A stretch of 64,000 bases of DNA from Burkholderia cepacia ATCC 25416 (GTDB lineage: Bacteria; Pseudomonadota; Gammaproteobacteria; Burkholderiales; Burkholderiaceae): NCBI RefSeq assembly GCF_001411495.1, contig NZ_CP012982.1, positions 1,426,001 through 1,490,000 on the forward strand, read 5' to 3'. This document shows positions 33,943-43,645 of the stretch, piece by piece. The position numbers and the translations under genes are program-made. Numbering within the stretch: the first letter of the stretch is position 1; every line of letters starts with the position of its first letter. The notes beneath the pieces were generated by a model. That model was not told the DNA's origin. It was given only the letters and a program-made list of their open reading frames with translations, and did no database searches.

Positions 33943-36900
33943 TTACTGCAGGCCGAAATCGACGCGGGTGGTCGCGCCCTTGTCGTCGATGCCCTTCGCA
34001 TCGAGCTTCGGTGCGACGACGAACACGCGGCTCGAATCGATCTTCCCCTCGAGGTACTGGCGCACGGCCTGCGCGCGCTGCTGCGCGAGCGCGCGCAGCG
34101 CGTTGTCGTCGGCCGGCGCGTGTTCGGCGAGCGCCTTCTTCATGTCGGCATCGGGCAGCGTCTTCTGCAGGCCGATCAGGTTGCGCGGCTTCTTGAAGTC
34201 GGCGGCCTTGTACGCGCGCGTCAGGTACTTGCTGTACTCGGCCGGCTCGACCTTCACCGACATCGGGTCGATGCTCTCGCCCTGCCCGATCACGTCCTTC
34301 AGCTTCTGCTGGCGCACCAGCCGCTCGACGTACGCGTCGCCGAGCCCCGACGTGTCCTTTGCCGGGTCGACGCGGCCGATCAGGTCGAGGCGGATCGACG
34401 GCTTCTCGGTCAGCATCTTCACGACGGTATCGAGCTTCTTCTGCTGCGCGTCGTCGAGCTGGTACGAGCCCGGCGCGAATTCGACGTAGCCGAGATCCTC
34501 GCCGCCGCTGCCGAACGCATGCGCGAGCAGCGAGAACGGCGACGTGACGGCCTTCGCGATCAGGTTCAGCACCGCGCGCCAGATCAGCCCGCCGACACTG
34601 AACTCGGGGTTCGACAGCGAGCCCGACACCGGCAGGTTCACGTCGATCTGGCCGCGCGTGTTCTTCAGCAGCGAAATCGCGAGCTTCACCGGCAGCCTGG
34701 TCGCCGTGTCGTTCTCCACATGGTCGCCGAACGTGAGCTGGTCGATGAAGATGTGGTTGTTCGCCTTCAGCTGGTCGTTCGCGAGCTCGTAATGCAGGTC
34801 GACGTTGAGCTTGCCCTTCGTGATCGGGTAGCCCGCGTACTTCGCCGAATACGGCGTCAGGTTGGTCAGCTCGATGTCGTGCGCGGTCGCGGTGAGGTCG
34901 AGCGCCGGCTTCTCGATCAGCGGGTTCACCGAACCCTTGATCGAGATCGGCCCGTTGCCCGCGAGGTTCGCGGCGACGTCGACCGGCGCGGACGTCGTCG
35001 AATCCGTGCCGAACGCGCCGACCGTGCCCTTGATCGCGACCAGGTTCGCCGTGTAGTTCGGCTTGATGAAGTTGTCGGTGTAGGTGACGCGGCCGTTCTG
35101 CAGCAGCAACTCGCCGAAATGCATCCGCACCGGGTTCTGCGGCGGCTGCGCGGCCTTCACGACCACCGTCGCCGACGCGGCGGCCGGCGCGGACGCCTGC
35201 GGCGCGGCGGCAGCCGGCGGCGTCACGCCCGGCGACAGCGGCACCGGTTCGCCCTTGCTCGCGTCGCGCGTGAGCGACTGCGCCGGGCCCGTCTCCTTCG
35301 CGACCACGTCCTTCAGGTTCAGCCGCCCCTGCGCATCGAGCAGCACGCGGCCGTAGAAGTTCGAGAACGTCACGCGCGCCGCGTCGACGTCGGTGCCTTT
35401 CTCGTCGTAGTTCGCCTTCAGGTTCGTCAGCGCAAGCGAGCGCCAGCCCGCGAACGGGTCGGAGGTCGCCTTGTCGAGCATCCGCACGTCGACGAGCGCG
35501 ACGTCGCCGCGATAGGTCGCGCGCGGTGCGTCCTTCACCTGCGCGAACGTCAGGTTGCCCTGCGCGTTGAGCAGCGCGCTGGCGATCGTCGCGTTCAGCG
35601 CGCTGCCGAAGTACGGCTCGAACGCGGCCGCGTCGAGGCGGTTGCCGTTGATCTTCAGGCCGAGCTTCAGCGGCTGCGCGGTCACGTCGCCCGTCACGTT
35701 CAGCGAGCCCTTGCGGTTCAGCGTCGCCTTCAACTGCACGGGCAGCGGCTTGCTCATGTCGTCGCTGATCTTCTGCACCGACAGGTCCAGCGGCTTGATC
35801 GCCAGCTTCACCGGGCGCGGCGTCGACAGGTCGGTGAAGTTCGCGGACGAATCCTTCACGTTCAGCGCATCGATCCGGTAATGCCACGACGGCGCGGCAG
35901 CCTCGGCCTTGCGCGCGACTGTGCGCTTCGGCACCGACGCCTGCGCGGGTTCGGCCAGTGCCGCGAGGTCGATCCTGCCGTCCTTCAGGCGCTGCACGTC
36001 GAGCGCGAGCCCGCTGGCGTCGACGCTCGCGATCTCCGCGGTGCGCGCGGCAACGTCGACCTTCGCGATCTTCGCGCTCGCGTCGGGCAGCACGATCGCG
36101 GGCGCCTTCGCGTCGGGCGTCGCGATCTTCAGCGACTTCAGGCTGACCGTGCTGTCGGCGACCTGCGCGGCGAGCGGCGTCTTGCCCCAGTCGGCCTTCG
36201 CGTTGACGGTGGCGCCGAGCGTGCCGTCGAGCACGCGCGCACGCGTGGCCTCGCCGAGGTACGGTTGCAGCGCCGGCAGCGCGAGTGCGGCGACCGTCAG
36301 CTTGCTGTCGGCCTGCTTCTCCGCGAGATTGAACGTGCCTTCGGCCGTCACGTCGCCGCCGCGCGACAGCGACGTCGACAGCGTGTATTTCGCGGGGGTC
36401 TTGCCCTGCATCGAGAAGCCGTCGAGCGTCGCGGCGAGCTTCGTGAGCGACAGCGCGGTCGGCGTTGCCGGCACGCGGTCGTCGACGTTGACCGTGCCGC
36501 CGTCGATCGCGAAATGGCGGATCGTCAGGTCGAGCGGCGGCGCCGCCTTCGCGGCGGCTTCGACCTTTGCGCCGCTGGCGGCGGCTACCGCAGCCGCGGA
36601 AGCGGCCGCGGCGCCCGGCGCCGCCGGCTTGCCCGCGGCGGCGTTCGATGCGGCTGCCGGCTGCGCGGCGAGCCTCTCGACGTTCAGCACGCCCTGCTTG
36701 TCGCGCGACAGGTCGACCACCGGCTGGTCGATCCGGATCTCGTCGAAGTGCAACGCGTTGCGCAGCGGCTCGAGGCTGGCCGCCGCGACATGCACGCCGC
36801 GCGCGGCGAACAGCGGCGCGGACGCGCGGTCCGTCACCTTCGCGTCGTTCAGGTCGACGGTGCCCGATACGCGCAGCGCGGGCGTCTCGCCGCTCATCAC

Positions 36901-37725
36901 GAAATTGACCTTGAGGTCGCTGCTCAGCAGGCCGCTCGTCACGGCCACCGGCAGCTTCGCGGGCACGTACGAGATCAGCTTCGGCACGTCGAGGCCGTCG
37001 AATTTCAGTGCAATCTCCGATTCGCGCGACTGCGCGAACGGCTTGGTCTTGCCGTCGATTGCAATCGGGCTGCCGTCGAAGCGCGCGCGCAGCTTCGGCT
37101 CGACGAAGATGTCGGTCTTCGATGCCAGCGTCGCGATATACGGAATGCCGAGCGTCCAGTTGTCGACGACGTGCTTTTCGTTCAGCAGGCGATCGTCGAA
37201 ATCGATCCGGCCGTTGTTGACCTGGATGTTCGACACCGAGAACTGCGTCGGCTTGCTTTCCGGTTTGGGCGACGGCGTCGAGAATTTCTCGATCAGGTCG
37301 GTGAAATTGAAGCGCTGCGCATCGTAGCGGACGATATGGAAGCGCGGCGAGTCGAGGCGGACTTCATTGACGATCGGCGCACCGCGGAACAGCGACGACC
37401 ACGACGGCCGCACGACGAGCTTCGCGATGTCGATGAAGTCGCCCTGCCCGCCCTTGTCGCCGAGATGGATGCCGTCGGCTTCGAGGTTCAGCGTGTACGG
37501 GTTCAGCGCGATGCGCCGGATCGTGGCGGGGCGGTCGAGCTGCTGGCTCAGTTGCTGTTCGGCGATATGGCGGATCAGCGGCGGCGCCGCGAAGAACCCG
37601 AGCAGTCCGAATAAAACGAGGAAGATCAGCAGGCCGAGGCCGATGCGCCGGGTGCGGCGCGAGCGTGCAACGCCACCGAGGGCATGGAGGGTCGAGGATA
37701 CGGTTTCTTTGTCTGCGCTTGCCAT
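33943..37725 (-). CDS. DUF748 (AsmA-like) giant envelope protein
   Basis: The 1260-residue protein has one N-terminal membrane helix (RRIGLGLLIFLVLFGLLGFFAAPPLI, about 26-51) and a very long periplasmic region of repeated beta segments such as VNNGRIDFDD, IDGGTVNVDD and LQNGRVTYTD, as in AsmA/TamB/DUF748 bridging proteins. Ala/Pro-rich linkers lie near 375-415 and 840-870. The C-terminal about 200 residues (YVEFAPGSYQLDD, then ALAQQRAQAVRQYL) resemble an OmpA-type peptidoglycan-binding module. Likely role: envelope integrity or lipid traffic between membranes (inference). Start at 37725. Confidence 0.88.
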   Translation of the reverse strand: MASADKETVSSTLHALGGVARSRRTRRIGLGLLIFLVLFGLLGFFAAPPLIRHIAEQQLSQQLDRPATIRRIALNPYTLNLEADGIHLGDKGGQGDFIDIAKLVVRPSWSSLFRGAPIVNEVRLDSPRFHIVRYDAQRFNFTDLIEKFSTPSPKPESKPTQFSVSNIQVNNGRIDFDDRLLNEKHVVDNWTLGIPYIATLASKTDIFVEPKLRARFDGSPIAIDGKTKPFAQSRESEIALKFDGLDVPKLISYVPAKLPVAVTSGLLSSDLKVNFVMSGETPALRVSGTVDLNDAKVTDRASAPLFAARGVHVAAASLEPLRNALHFDEIRIDQPVVDLSRDKQGVLNVERLAAQPAAASNAAAGKPAAPGAAAASAAAVAAASGAKVEAAAKAAPPLDLTIRHFAIDGGTVNVDDRVPATPTALSLTKLAATLDGFSMQGKTPAKYTLSTSLSRGGDVTAEGTFNLAEKQADSKLTVAALALPALQPYLGEATRARVLDGTLGATVNAKADWGKTPLAAQVADSTVSLKSLKIATPDAKAPAIVLPDASAKIAKVDVAARTAEIASVDASGLALDVQRLKDGRIDLAALAEPAQASVPKRTVARKAEAAAPSWHYRIDALNVKDSSANFTDLSTPRPVKLAIKPLDLSVQKISDDMSKPLPVQLKATLNRKGSLNVTGDVTAQPLKLGLKINGNRLDAAAFEPYFGSALNATIASALLNAQGNLTFAQVKDAPRATYRGDVALVDVRMLDKATSDPFAGWRSLALTNLKANYDEKGTDVDAARVTFSNFYGRVLLDAQGRLNLKDVVAKETGPAQSLTRDASKGEPVPLSPGVTPPAAAAPQASAPAAASATVVVKAAQPPQNPVRMHFGELLLQNGRVTYTDNFIKPNYTANLVAIKGTVGAFGTDSTTSAPVDVAANLAGNGPISIKGSVNPLIEKPALDLTATAHDIELTNLTPYSAKYAGYPITKGKLNVDLHYELANDQLKANNHIFIDQLTFGDHVENDTATRLPVKLAISLLKNTRGQIDVNLPVSGSLSNPEFSVGGLIWRAVLNLIAKAVTSPFSLLAHAFGSGGEDLGYVEFAPGSYQLDDAQQKKLDTVVKMLTEKPSIRLDLIGRVDPAKDTSGLGDAYVERLVRQQKLKDVIGQGESIDPMSVKVEPAEYSKYLTRAYKAADFKKPRNLIGLQKTLPDADMKKALAEHAPADDNALRALAQQRAQAVRQYLEGKIDSSRVFVVAPKLDAKGIDDKGATTRVDFGLQ

Positions 37726-37872
37726 GCTTGAATGCCTCGGGATTGGATGCCGGCCGTACCGGAGAACCGGTCGGCCGCGCACGCTATCCCGAAAGTATAG
37801 GCTCAGGAGGTGACGGTACGGGGTTCGGGCGCCGTCGCGCCCGCCGGTCGGACAACGCCGCCGATCATCCGT

Positions 37873-39309
37873 TCATTTCCGGACGACGACGGGCGGCATC
37901 CACGACCCGTCGCTCGCCTGCGGCTTCGGTGCGTACAGGCGCAACGCGAGTGCGAAATCGGCGCGCGGCGCCGGCAGCCAGTTGCCCGCATGCGTGCCGC
38001 CCGGCGACGCCGACACGACGATGTCGATCGACCCGTCGTGATTGCGGCGCAGGCGGTCGCGATCGCCGAGCGAGCGGCGCGCCGACCCGACGTCGGGCAG
38101 CGCGCCGTTCGTCGCATACGGCGTGAGCGTCCAGAACGCGCGAACCGGCGGCAGCGCGCCCGGCGCGAAATGCAGCACGTAGCGGTTCGCTCCGTTCAAC
38201 TGATGGCCGTCGCTGTCGACACGCACGACCGCGAGCGTTTCGTCGTCGCGCGTCGCGGTGCCGAACTGCGTGTAGGCCGCGTACGCGCGCAGCGTGTAGT
38301 CCTGGCCGTACTTGCCGGCCGTATCGCCGATCCAGCTCCAGCCGTTCGCGTTCAGCAGGTTCGACGGCGGGGTCGCGAGCCGCGCGCGCGCCTCGGCGAC
38401 GCCGGCCGTCGCGGCCGCGAGGCGGTCGCCCGTCCACAGCACCGGGTAGCCGGCCGACACGCCGATGTCGCCGAGCAACGCCTGCGCGTGTGCGTCGTCG
38501 GCGGGCGCCGGGTTGTCCTGCAGCGCCTGCGCGAAGCGCGCGAAGAACGCCTTCGGGTCGAGCGCGGCCACCTGCTCGGCCGGCGTGCCGCCGCCCACCG
38601 CCTCGGACGGCGCGCTGCCCGCATGGACCGCCACCGACGCGCCGCGCGCCGCGCCCGTGTAGACGGACAGCGGCACCACGCGGATCGCGCGCTGCAGTTT
38701 CTTCACGTTCGTCAGGTCGCGCCCGCCGCTCGTCTGCAGACGGACTTCGAGCCACGCGTTGGCCGACGGGACGTCGATCCGGACGGCGCCCTTCGGCAGC
38801 GTGCCCTGCCAATCCTTCGCGGCGAAGGCAATCGTTTGCGATCGCACACCGCCGCGTGTGCCGCGCGCAGCCACGCTCGACGACGACCACAGCACGTTCG
38901 TCCACATGTCGAGCGCACGCGCGTCCCAATAGCGGCCGCGCGTGTCGGGCAACGTGACGATCACGGGTTCGGCGGCGACGTCGAGCCAGCCGGTCGAGTC
39001 GAGCGTGTCGACGCCCGGCAGCGGCGGATTGACCGCGCCGACGGGCGGCAGCGCCTGCGCGTGGCGCAGCGTGTTGAGCGGCGCCTGCCCCGGCTGCGCG
39101 CCGTCGCCGCCGGTCGCCGCTTCCTTGGCGACGTCCATCAGCACGAGCGGATACGCGTATACATAGGAGTCGGCGACTTCCGCGCGCATCCAGCCGGTTT
39201 TCCGCTGAATGGCATCCGGTTGCGACGCGCACCCCGCAAGCAACGCCGCCATGGCCAGCGACGCGCACACGCGCCGCAGAGAAACTGATTCCTGCTGGTT
39301 TTCAATCAT
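37873..39309 (-). CDS. DUF1254/DUF1214 lipoprotein
   Basis: The 478-residue protein has a lipobox LAGC near residues 24-27. It has the DUF1254 start (DSYVYAYPLVLMDVAKEA, about 48-65, and LPDTRGRYWDARALDMWTNV) and the C-terminal DUF1214 segment (RAFWTLTPYATNGAL, DIVVSASPGGTHAGNWLPAP). Function is not established. It lies upstream of the DUF748 gene on the same strand with 147 bp between them, so both may act in the envelope. Confidence 0.88.
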   Translation of the reverse strand: MIENQQESVSLRRVCASLAMAALLAGCASQPDAIQRKTGWMRAEVADSYVYAYPLVLMDVAKEAATGGDGAQPGQAPLNTLRHAQALPPVGAVNPPLPGVDTLDSTGWLDVAAEPVIVTLPDTRGRYWDARALDMWTNVLWSSSSVAARGTRGGVRSQTIAFAAKDWQGTLPKGAVRIDVPSANAWLEVRLQTSGGRDLTNVKKLQRAIRVVPLSVYTGAARGASVAVHAGSAPSEAVGGGTPAEQVAALDPKAFFARFAQALQDNPAPADDAHAQALLGDIGVSAGYPVLWTGDRLAAATAGVAEARARLATPPSNLLNANGWSWIGDTAGKYGQDYTLRAYAAYTQFGTATRDDETLAVVRVDSDGHQLNGANRYVLHFAPGALPPVRAFWTLTPYATNGALPDVGSARRSLGDRDRLRRNHDGSIDIVVSASPGGTHAGNWLPAPRADFALALRLYAPKPQASDGSWMPPVVVRK

Positions 39310-39617
39310 CGAGTACTGGCCGAATATCGTTCTTTTCAGTCAACGCCTTGTGCGACGCGCGAATGGCGAAAGCAAGGCACCCCAGCGTGCCCGGATAACC
39401 GTTTCGTGACGTTGCGTAACGGTGGGCGCTGATGTCAGGCCGGTATCATAGCGCCTACGGGCATCCCCTAATATGCCGAATAGCTGGCCGAACGCTAGCC
39501 GTATTGTCGACAGATGCGAAATAGTTCTGGCGATTTGCAACAAAACAGGGGATATCGGAGCGACACACGCTCAAGGCGAAACAATCTCGAGTGCAGGGGT
39601 CGGCTGGTCGATCGACA
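39310..39617. other. 308-bp intergenic stretch upstream of the HicAB remnant
   Basis: No gene, repeat or clear promoter is visible. The base composition is less GC-rich than the flanks (ATTGTCGACAGATGCGAAATAG near 39502), consistent with an acquired TA locus. The 24-bp palindrome follows at 39618-39641. Confidence 0.45.
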
Positions 39618-39641
39618 AATGGTGTCACTAATGACACCATT
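39618..39641. promoter_or_regulatory. 24-bp palindromic operator at the hicA remnant
   Basis: Perfect arms AATGGTGTCA and TGACACCATT with a CTAA centre. It overlaps possible start codons of the hicA remnant. HicB antitoxins bind such sites through their C-terminal domain to repress the operon, so control is probably still active although the toxin is broken. Confidence 0.7.
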
Positions 39642-39765
39642 CGATGCGGCTAGCGTATGGAAGATCCTCGAACTCATGAGGCGCGAGCCCGCGAACGTGC
39701 GATTCAACGATCAGGTGCGACAGGTTCTCGACGCGATCGATCGACTGAAGGAACAGAAATCATGA
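39619..39765 (+). pseudogene. hicA-like toxin gene with an internal in-frame deletion
   Basis: The open frame encodes 48 residues. The N-terminal part KILELMRREPANVRFND matches the start of the Burkholderiales HicA group, and QVRQVLDAIDRLKE matches its very end. The middle, which in intact members (about 80-90 residues, from memory of the family) holds the RNA-binding core and the catalytic His, is missing. The two ends join without a frameshift. Its stop overlaps the hicB ATG (ATGA). I infer a dead toxin. Which ATG was used (39619, 39631 or 39676) is unclear. Confidence 0.65.
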
Positions 39766-40085
39766 CTCAAGACCACTTTACGTACCGCGTAACGTGGTCC
39801 CCGGAGGACGGGGAGCACGTTGGCCTGTGCGCGGAATTCCCGTCTCTTTCGTGGCTCGACGCAAGGCCGGAAGGTGCGCTGGCCGGTCTTCGCCGGCTAG
39901 TCGCCGATGTCATTCGCGACATGACCGCAAACGGAGAAAAGGTGCCCGAGCCGATCGCCGACCGCACCTACAGCGGTGAATTCAAGGTTCGCATCCCGCC
40001 GCAGGCACACCGCGCGCTGGTGATCCAGGCCGCCGAGCAAGGCGTCAGCCTGAATCGTCTCGCGAGCGCCAAGCTCTGCGCCTGA
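39762..40085 (+). CDS. hicB: HicB-family antitoxin
   Basis: The 107-residue protein has an N-terminal HicB RNase-H-like fold (FTYRVTWSPEDGEHVGLCAEFPSLSWLDARPEGALAGLRRLVADVIRDM) and a C-terminal ribbon-helix-helix tail (FKVRIPPQAHRALVIQAAEQGVSLNRLASAKL) for DNA binding. It is complete. It normally neutralises HicA and represses its own operon at the palindrome upstream. Its partner gene is internally deleted, leaving an orphan antitoxin. Confidence 0.88.
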   Translation: MTQDHFTYRVTWSPEDGEHVGLCAEFPSLSWLDARPEGALAGLRRLVADVIRDMTANGEKVPEPIADRTYSGEFKVRIPPQAHRALVIQAAEQGVSLNRLASAKLCA

Positions 40086-40196
40086 TCGCGCAGTCGAGCG
40101 CAAAGGCCCGCCCCTCCCGGATGTCGGTCAGGAATCCGGGAGATTGCTTTTTCCGCGTTGGGACACCCTGTGTGCATCGGCACGCGCTGCCACCGC

Positions 40197-40227
40197 TTGA
40201 CCTTACCATCATGGGAATGTTGATACT
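40197..40227 (+). promoter_or_regulatory. CueR/MerR-type promoter of copA
   Basis: TTGACC (40197-40202) and GATACT (40222-40227) are separated by 19 bp, the overlong spacer typical of MerR-family promoters. Inside it, ACCTTACC and GGGAATGT form an imperfect dyad (6 of 8) of the CueR kind. It lies 43 bp upstream of the copA ATG. No cueR gene is adjacent. Confidence 0.8.
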
Positions 40228-40269
40228 GGTTCCATTCGCGGCACGAGCCGTGCATTCAGGGAATCCGAC

Positions 40270-43200
40270 ATGACAGAATCACTTGCCTCCACAGCGCTGC
40301 ACACGATCGAGCTGAGCGTCGACGGCATGCATTGCGGCGGCTGCACGGGCCGCGTGCAACGGGCGCTGGCCGCGGTGCCGGGCGTCGTCGAGGCGGCGGT
40401 CGACCTCGACGCGCACGCGGCGACGGTGACTGCGCAGGAAACCATCGACGCCGCACGACTGATCGAGGCGATCGGCGCAGCCGGCTACCGTGCCGCCGTC
40501 CGCGCACCGGTGCTCGAAACCGCCGCCGCCGCGCATGCGCATCCTGTCGAAGCATCGCCCGCGCCGATGGCCGCAGCCGCTTCGACAGCCGGCCATCCGC
40601 TTCCCGCCAATAGCACCATCGAACTCGATATCGAAGGCATGACCTGCGCGTCCTGCGTGTCGCGCGTCGAAAAAGCGCTGGCGAAGGTGCCGGGCGTCAC
40701 GCGCGCGTCGGTCAACCTCGCGACCGAACGGGCGACCGTCGATGTCACGGCCGACGTTTCCGCCGCACAACTGGTGGAAACCGTGAAACAGGCCGGCTAC
40801 GGCGCGACACCGACCGTAACGGATGCAGGCTTTACCGCGCTCGCCCCCACCTCGCCTGCCGCGCCCGCCAGCATCGAACTCGACATCGACGGGATGACCT
40901 GCGCGTCGTGCGTGTCGCGCGTCGAGAAAGCACTGGCGAAGGTGCCGGGCGTCACGCGCGCGTCGGTCAACCTCGCGACCGAACGGGCGACCGTGAACGC
41001 CGCGCCCGACGTTACCGCCGCCCGGCTCGCCGAAGCCGTCAAACAAGCCGGATACGGCGCGACGCCGGTTGCCGGCGCGGCCATCCCGCCGGCTACTTCC
41101 ACCGCCCTCGCCGACCTCGAACTCGACATCGACGGCATGACCTGCGCGTCCTGCGTCGGCCGCGTCGAAAAGGCGCTGGCCGCCGTGCCGGGCGTCGCCC
41201 GCGTTGCGGTCAACCTCGCGACCGAGCGCGCGTCGGTGCACGGCGCCGGCGCCCTCGACGCCGCCACGCTGATCGCGGCCGTCACCACCGCCGGCTATCG
41301 CGCGTCGCTCGCCGACGCGTCGTCAGCCGGCGCCACGGCCGGCGCCGACGCGCAACCGGCCGGTGCCGCGCAGGACCCCGAAACACGCAAGCGCCTCGAA
41401 GCGATCCGCGAACGCGATCTCGTGATCTGGTCTGCGGTGCTGAGCGCGCCCCTGATCGCGCCGATGCTCGTCGCGCCGTTCGGCATCCACCTGATGCCGA
41501 ACGGCTGGGTCCAGCTCGTGCTCGCCTCGATCGTCCAGTTCGGCTTCGGCGCGCGCTTCTATCGCGCGGCCTGGCACGCGGTGAAGGCGCGCACCGGCAA
41601 CATGGACCTGCTCGTCGCGCTCGGCACGTCGGCCGCGTACGGGCTGAGCCTATGGATGCTGCTGCGCGGCACCGGCCATCCCGGCCACCTGTACTTCGAG
41701 GCGTCGGCCGTCATCGTCACGCTGGTGCGCTTCGGCAAATGGCTCGAATCGCGCGCGAAGCGCCAGACCACCGACGCGATCCGCGCGCTGAACGCGCTGC
41801 GTCCCGACCGGGCCCGCGTCGTCGAGCACGGTGTCGAACGCGACGTGCCGCTGACGCAGGTGCGTGTCGGCACCCGCGTCAGCATCCGGCCCGGCGAGCG
41901 CGTGCCCGTCGACGGCCGGATCGTGTCGGGCCGCTCGCACATCGACGAATCGCTGATCACCGGCGAAAGCCTGCCGGTGCCGAAGGACGACGGCGACCCT
42001 GTCACGGCCGGCTCGATCAACGGCGAAGGCGCGCTCGTCGTCGAAACCACCGCGATCGGCGCGGAGACGACGCTCGCGCGCATCATCCGCCTCGTCGAAT
42101 CCGCGCAGGCCGAGAAAGCGCCGATCCAGCGGCTTGTCGATCGCGTGAGCGAGGTGTTCGTGCCGGCCATCCTCGGCATCGCGGTGCTGACGCTGATCGG
42201 CTGGCTGATCGCCGACGCCGGCACCGAAACCGCGATCCTCAACGCGGTCGCGGTGCTCGTCATCGCGTGCCCGTGCGCGCTCGGCCTCGCGACGCCCGCC
42301 GCGATCATGGCCGGCACAGGCGTCGCGGCGCGGCGCGGCGTGCTGATCAAGGATGCGCAGGCGCTCGAACTCGCGCAGCGCACCACCGTGATCGCGTTCG
42401 ACAAGACCGGCACGCTGACCGAAGGCAAGCCGTCCGTGACGGCGTTCGAAGCCGTCGGCGTGCCGCATGACGAAGCGCTCGCGCTCGCGGCGGCGGTGCA
42501 GCGTCAGAGCGACCATCCGCTCGCGCGCGCCGTGGTCGCCGCGCACGACGCCGACGTTGCCGCGCGCGGCGATGCGGTGCCGCCGGCAAGCGCGGCCGAT
42601 GCGCGCGCGGTGGCGGGACGCGGCGTGGAAGCCCGCGTCGGCGGGCAGTTGCTCGCGCTGGGCAGCACACGCTGGCGCGACGAGCTCGGCATCGCAGTGC
42701 CGCCCGCGCTCGACGCACGCGCGGCGGAGCTCGAACGCGCGGGCAACACGATCTCGTGGCTGATGCGCGCCGATGCGCCGCGCGCGTTGCTCGCGCTGAT
42801 CGCTTTCGGCGACACCGTGAAGCCGGGCGCCCGCGACGCGATCGCGGCACTGTCGGCGCGCGGCGTCGCGAGCGTGCTCGTGACGGGCGACAACCGTGGC
42901 AGCGCGGCGGCCGTCGCGGCGTCGCTCGGCATCGGCGAGGTGCATGCGCAGGTGCTGCCCGACGACAAGGCGCGCGTCGTCGCCGAGCTGAAGCGCACGC
43001 ACGGCGGAATCGTCGCGATGGTCGGCGACGGGATCAACGATGCGCCCGCGCTTGCCGCGGCCGACGTCGGCATCGCGATGGCCACCGGCACCGACGTCGC
43101 GATGCACACGGCCGGCATCACGCTGATGCGCGGCGACCCGGCGCTCGTCGCCGACGCGATCGACATCTCCAGACGCACGTACCGGAAGATCCAGCAGAAC

Positions 43201-43356
43201 CTGTTCTGGGCGTTCGTCTACAACCTGGTCGGCGTGCCGCTCGCGGCGCTCGGCTGGCTGAACCCGGTGATCGCGGGCGCGGCGATGGCGTTTTCCAGCG
43301 TCAGCGTCGTGACCAATGCGCTGCTGCTGCGGAGATGGAAAGGGCGCGCGCACTGA
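40270..43356 (+). CDS. copA: Copper-exporting P1B-type ATPase with four N-terminal HMA domains
   Basis: The 1028-residue protein has four heavy-metal-binding domains with CxxC at 22/25, 126/129, 211/214 and 292/295 (the first GMHCGGC, the others GMTCASC). The eight-helix P1B core has the CPC metal site at 667-669, the phosphorylation motif DKTGT at D711 and GDGINDAP. It exports Cu(I) from the cytoplasm using ATP. Four HMA domains is more than the usual one or two in bacteria. Domains 2 and 3 are near-identical in DNA, showing recent duplication. A MerR/CueR-type promoter lies upstream. Confidence 0.97.
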   Translation: MTESLASTALHTIELSVDGMHCGGCTGRVQRALAAVPGVVEAAVDLDAHAATVTAQETIDAARLIEAIGAAGYRAAVRAPVLETAAAAHAHPVEASPAPMAAAASTAGHPLPANSTIELDIEGMTCASCVSRVEKALAKVPGVTRASVNLATERATVDVTADVSAAQLVETVKQAGYGATPTVTDAGFTALAPTSPAAPASIELDIDGMTCASCVSRVEKALAKVPGVTRASVNLATERATVNAAPDVTAARLAEAVKQAGYGATPVAGAAIPPATSTALADLELDIDGMTCASCVGRVEKALAAVPGVARVAVNLATERASVHGAGALDAATLIAAVTTAGYRASLADASSAGATAGADAQPAGAAQDPETRKRLEAIRERDLVIWSAVLSAPLIAPMLVAPFGIHLMPNGWVQLVLASIVQFGFGARFYRAAWHAVKARTGNMDLLVALGTSAAYGLSLWMLLRGTGHPGHLYFEASAVIVTLVRFGKWLESRAKRQTTDAIRALNALRPDRARVVEHGVERDVPLTQVRVGTRVSIRPGERVPVDGRIVSGRSHIDESLITGESLPVPKDDGDPVTAGSINGEGALVVETTAIGAETTLARIIRLVESAQAEKAPIQRLVDRVSEVFVPAILGIAVLTLIGWLIADAGTETAILNAVAVLVIACPCALGLATPAAIMAGTGVAARRGVLIKDAQALELAQRTTVIAFDKTGTLTEGKPSVTAFEAVGVPHDEALALAAAVQRQSDHPLARAVVAAHDADVAARGDAVPPASAADARAVAGRGVEARVGGQLLALGSTRWRDELGIAVPPALDARAAELERAGNTISWLMRADAPRALLALIAFGDTVKPGARDAIAALSARGVASVLVTGDNRGSAAAVAASLGIGEVHAQVLPDDKARVVAELKRTHGGIVAMVGDGINDAPALAAADVGIAMATGTDVAMHTAGITLMRGDPALVADAIDISRRTYRKIQQNLFWAFVYNLVGVPLAALGWLNPVIAGAAMAFSSVSVVTNALLLRRWKGRAH
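40618..40994 (+). repeat. Near-identical DNA repeat encoding HMA domains 2 and 3 of CopA
   Basis: Positions 40639-40739 and 40894-40994 (offset 255 bp, 85 codons) differ at only 3 of 101 bases. The similarity continues weakly upstream to 40618. Domain 4 is clearly related but more diverged. This is the mark of a recent in-frame duplication or gene conversion. Confidence 0.85.
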
Positions 43357-43451
43357 GCGGATGTGGGCGGCGCGTGCAGGACGGTCGAAGGGTCGGAGGG
43401 CCGTTCGGCTGTCGGTGTTTGATGGTCGGGGTCGGTGATGGGTGTTTGGGG

Positions 43452-43556
43452 CTCGGGGCTCGGGGCTCGGGGCTCGGGGCTCGGGGCTCGGGGCTCGGCG
43501 CTCGGCGCTCGGCGCTCGGCGCTCGGCGCTCGGCGCTCGGCGCTCGGCGCTCGGCG
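43452..43556. repeat. Tandem heptamer array (15 units)
   Basis: Six copies of CTCGGGG are followed without a break by nine copies of CTCGGCG, 105 bp in all. It lies between the convergent copA and GNAT genes, outside any supported gene. A perfect short-unit repeat of this length is likely to vary in copy number between strains. Confidence 0.95.
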
Positions 43557-43645
43557 AGCAGGAAGGATCGGGAGTGTGGACGGTGCAGGCCGCCCGCGGC
43601 GTACCCGGTTGGCCGCAAGTGCCAGCTGAGCGCCTGCCAGCGGAT

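Noticed and set aside
33793..37614. 1273-codon open frame on the plus strand opposite the DUF748 gene
   Set aside because: Arg/His-rich composition and no start signal or domain mark it as the antisense shadow of a GC-rich gene. The opposite strand has clear AsmA-like repeats.
43301..43618. Proteins with APSAERR and APSPEPR repeats across the heptamer array
   Set aside because: Any 7-bp repeat is open in several frames and gives a 7-residue repeat. There is no ribosome site and no conserved flank, so I treat it as non-coding.
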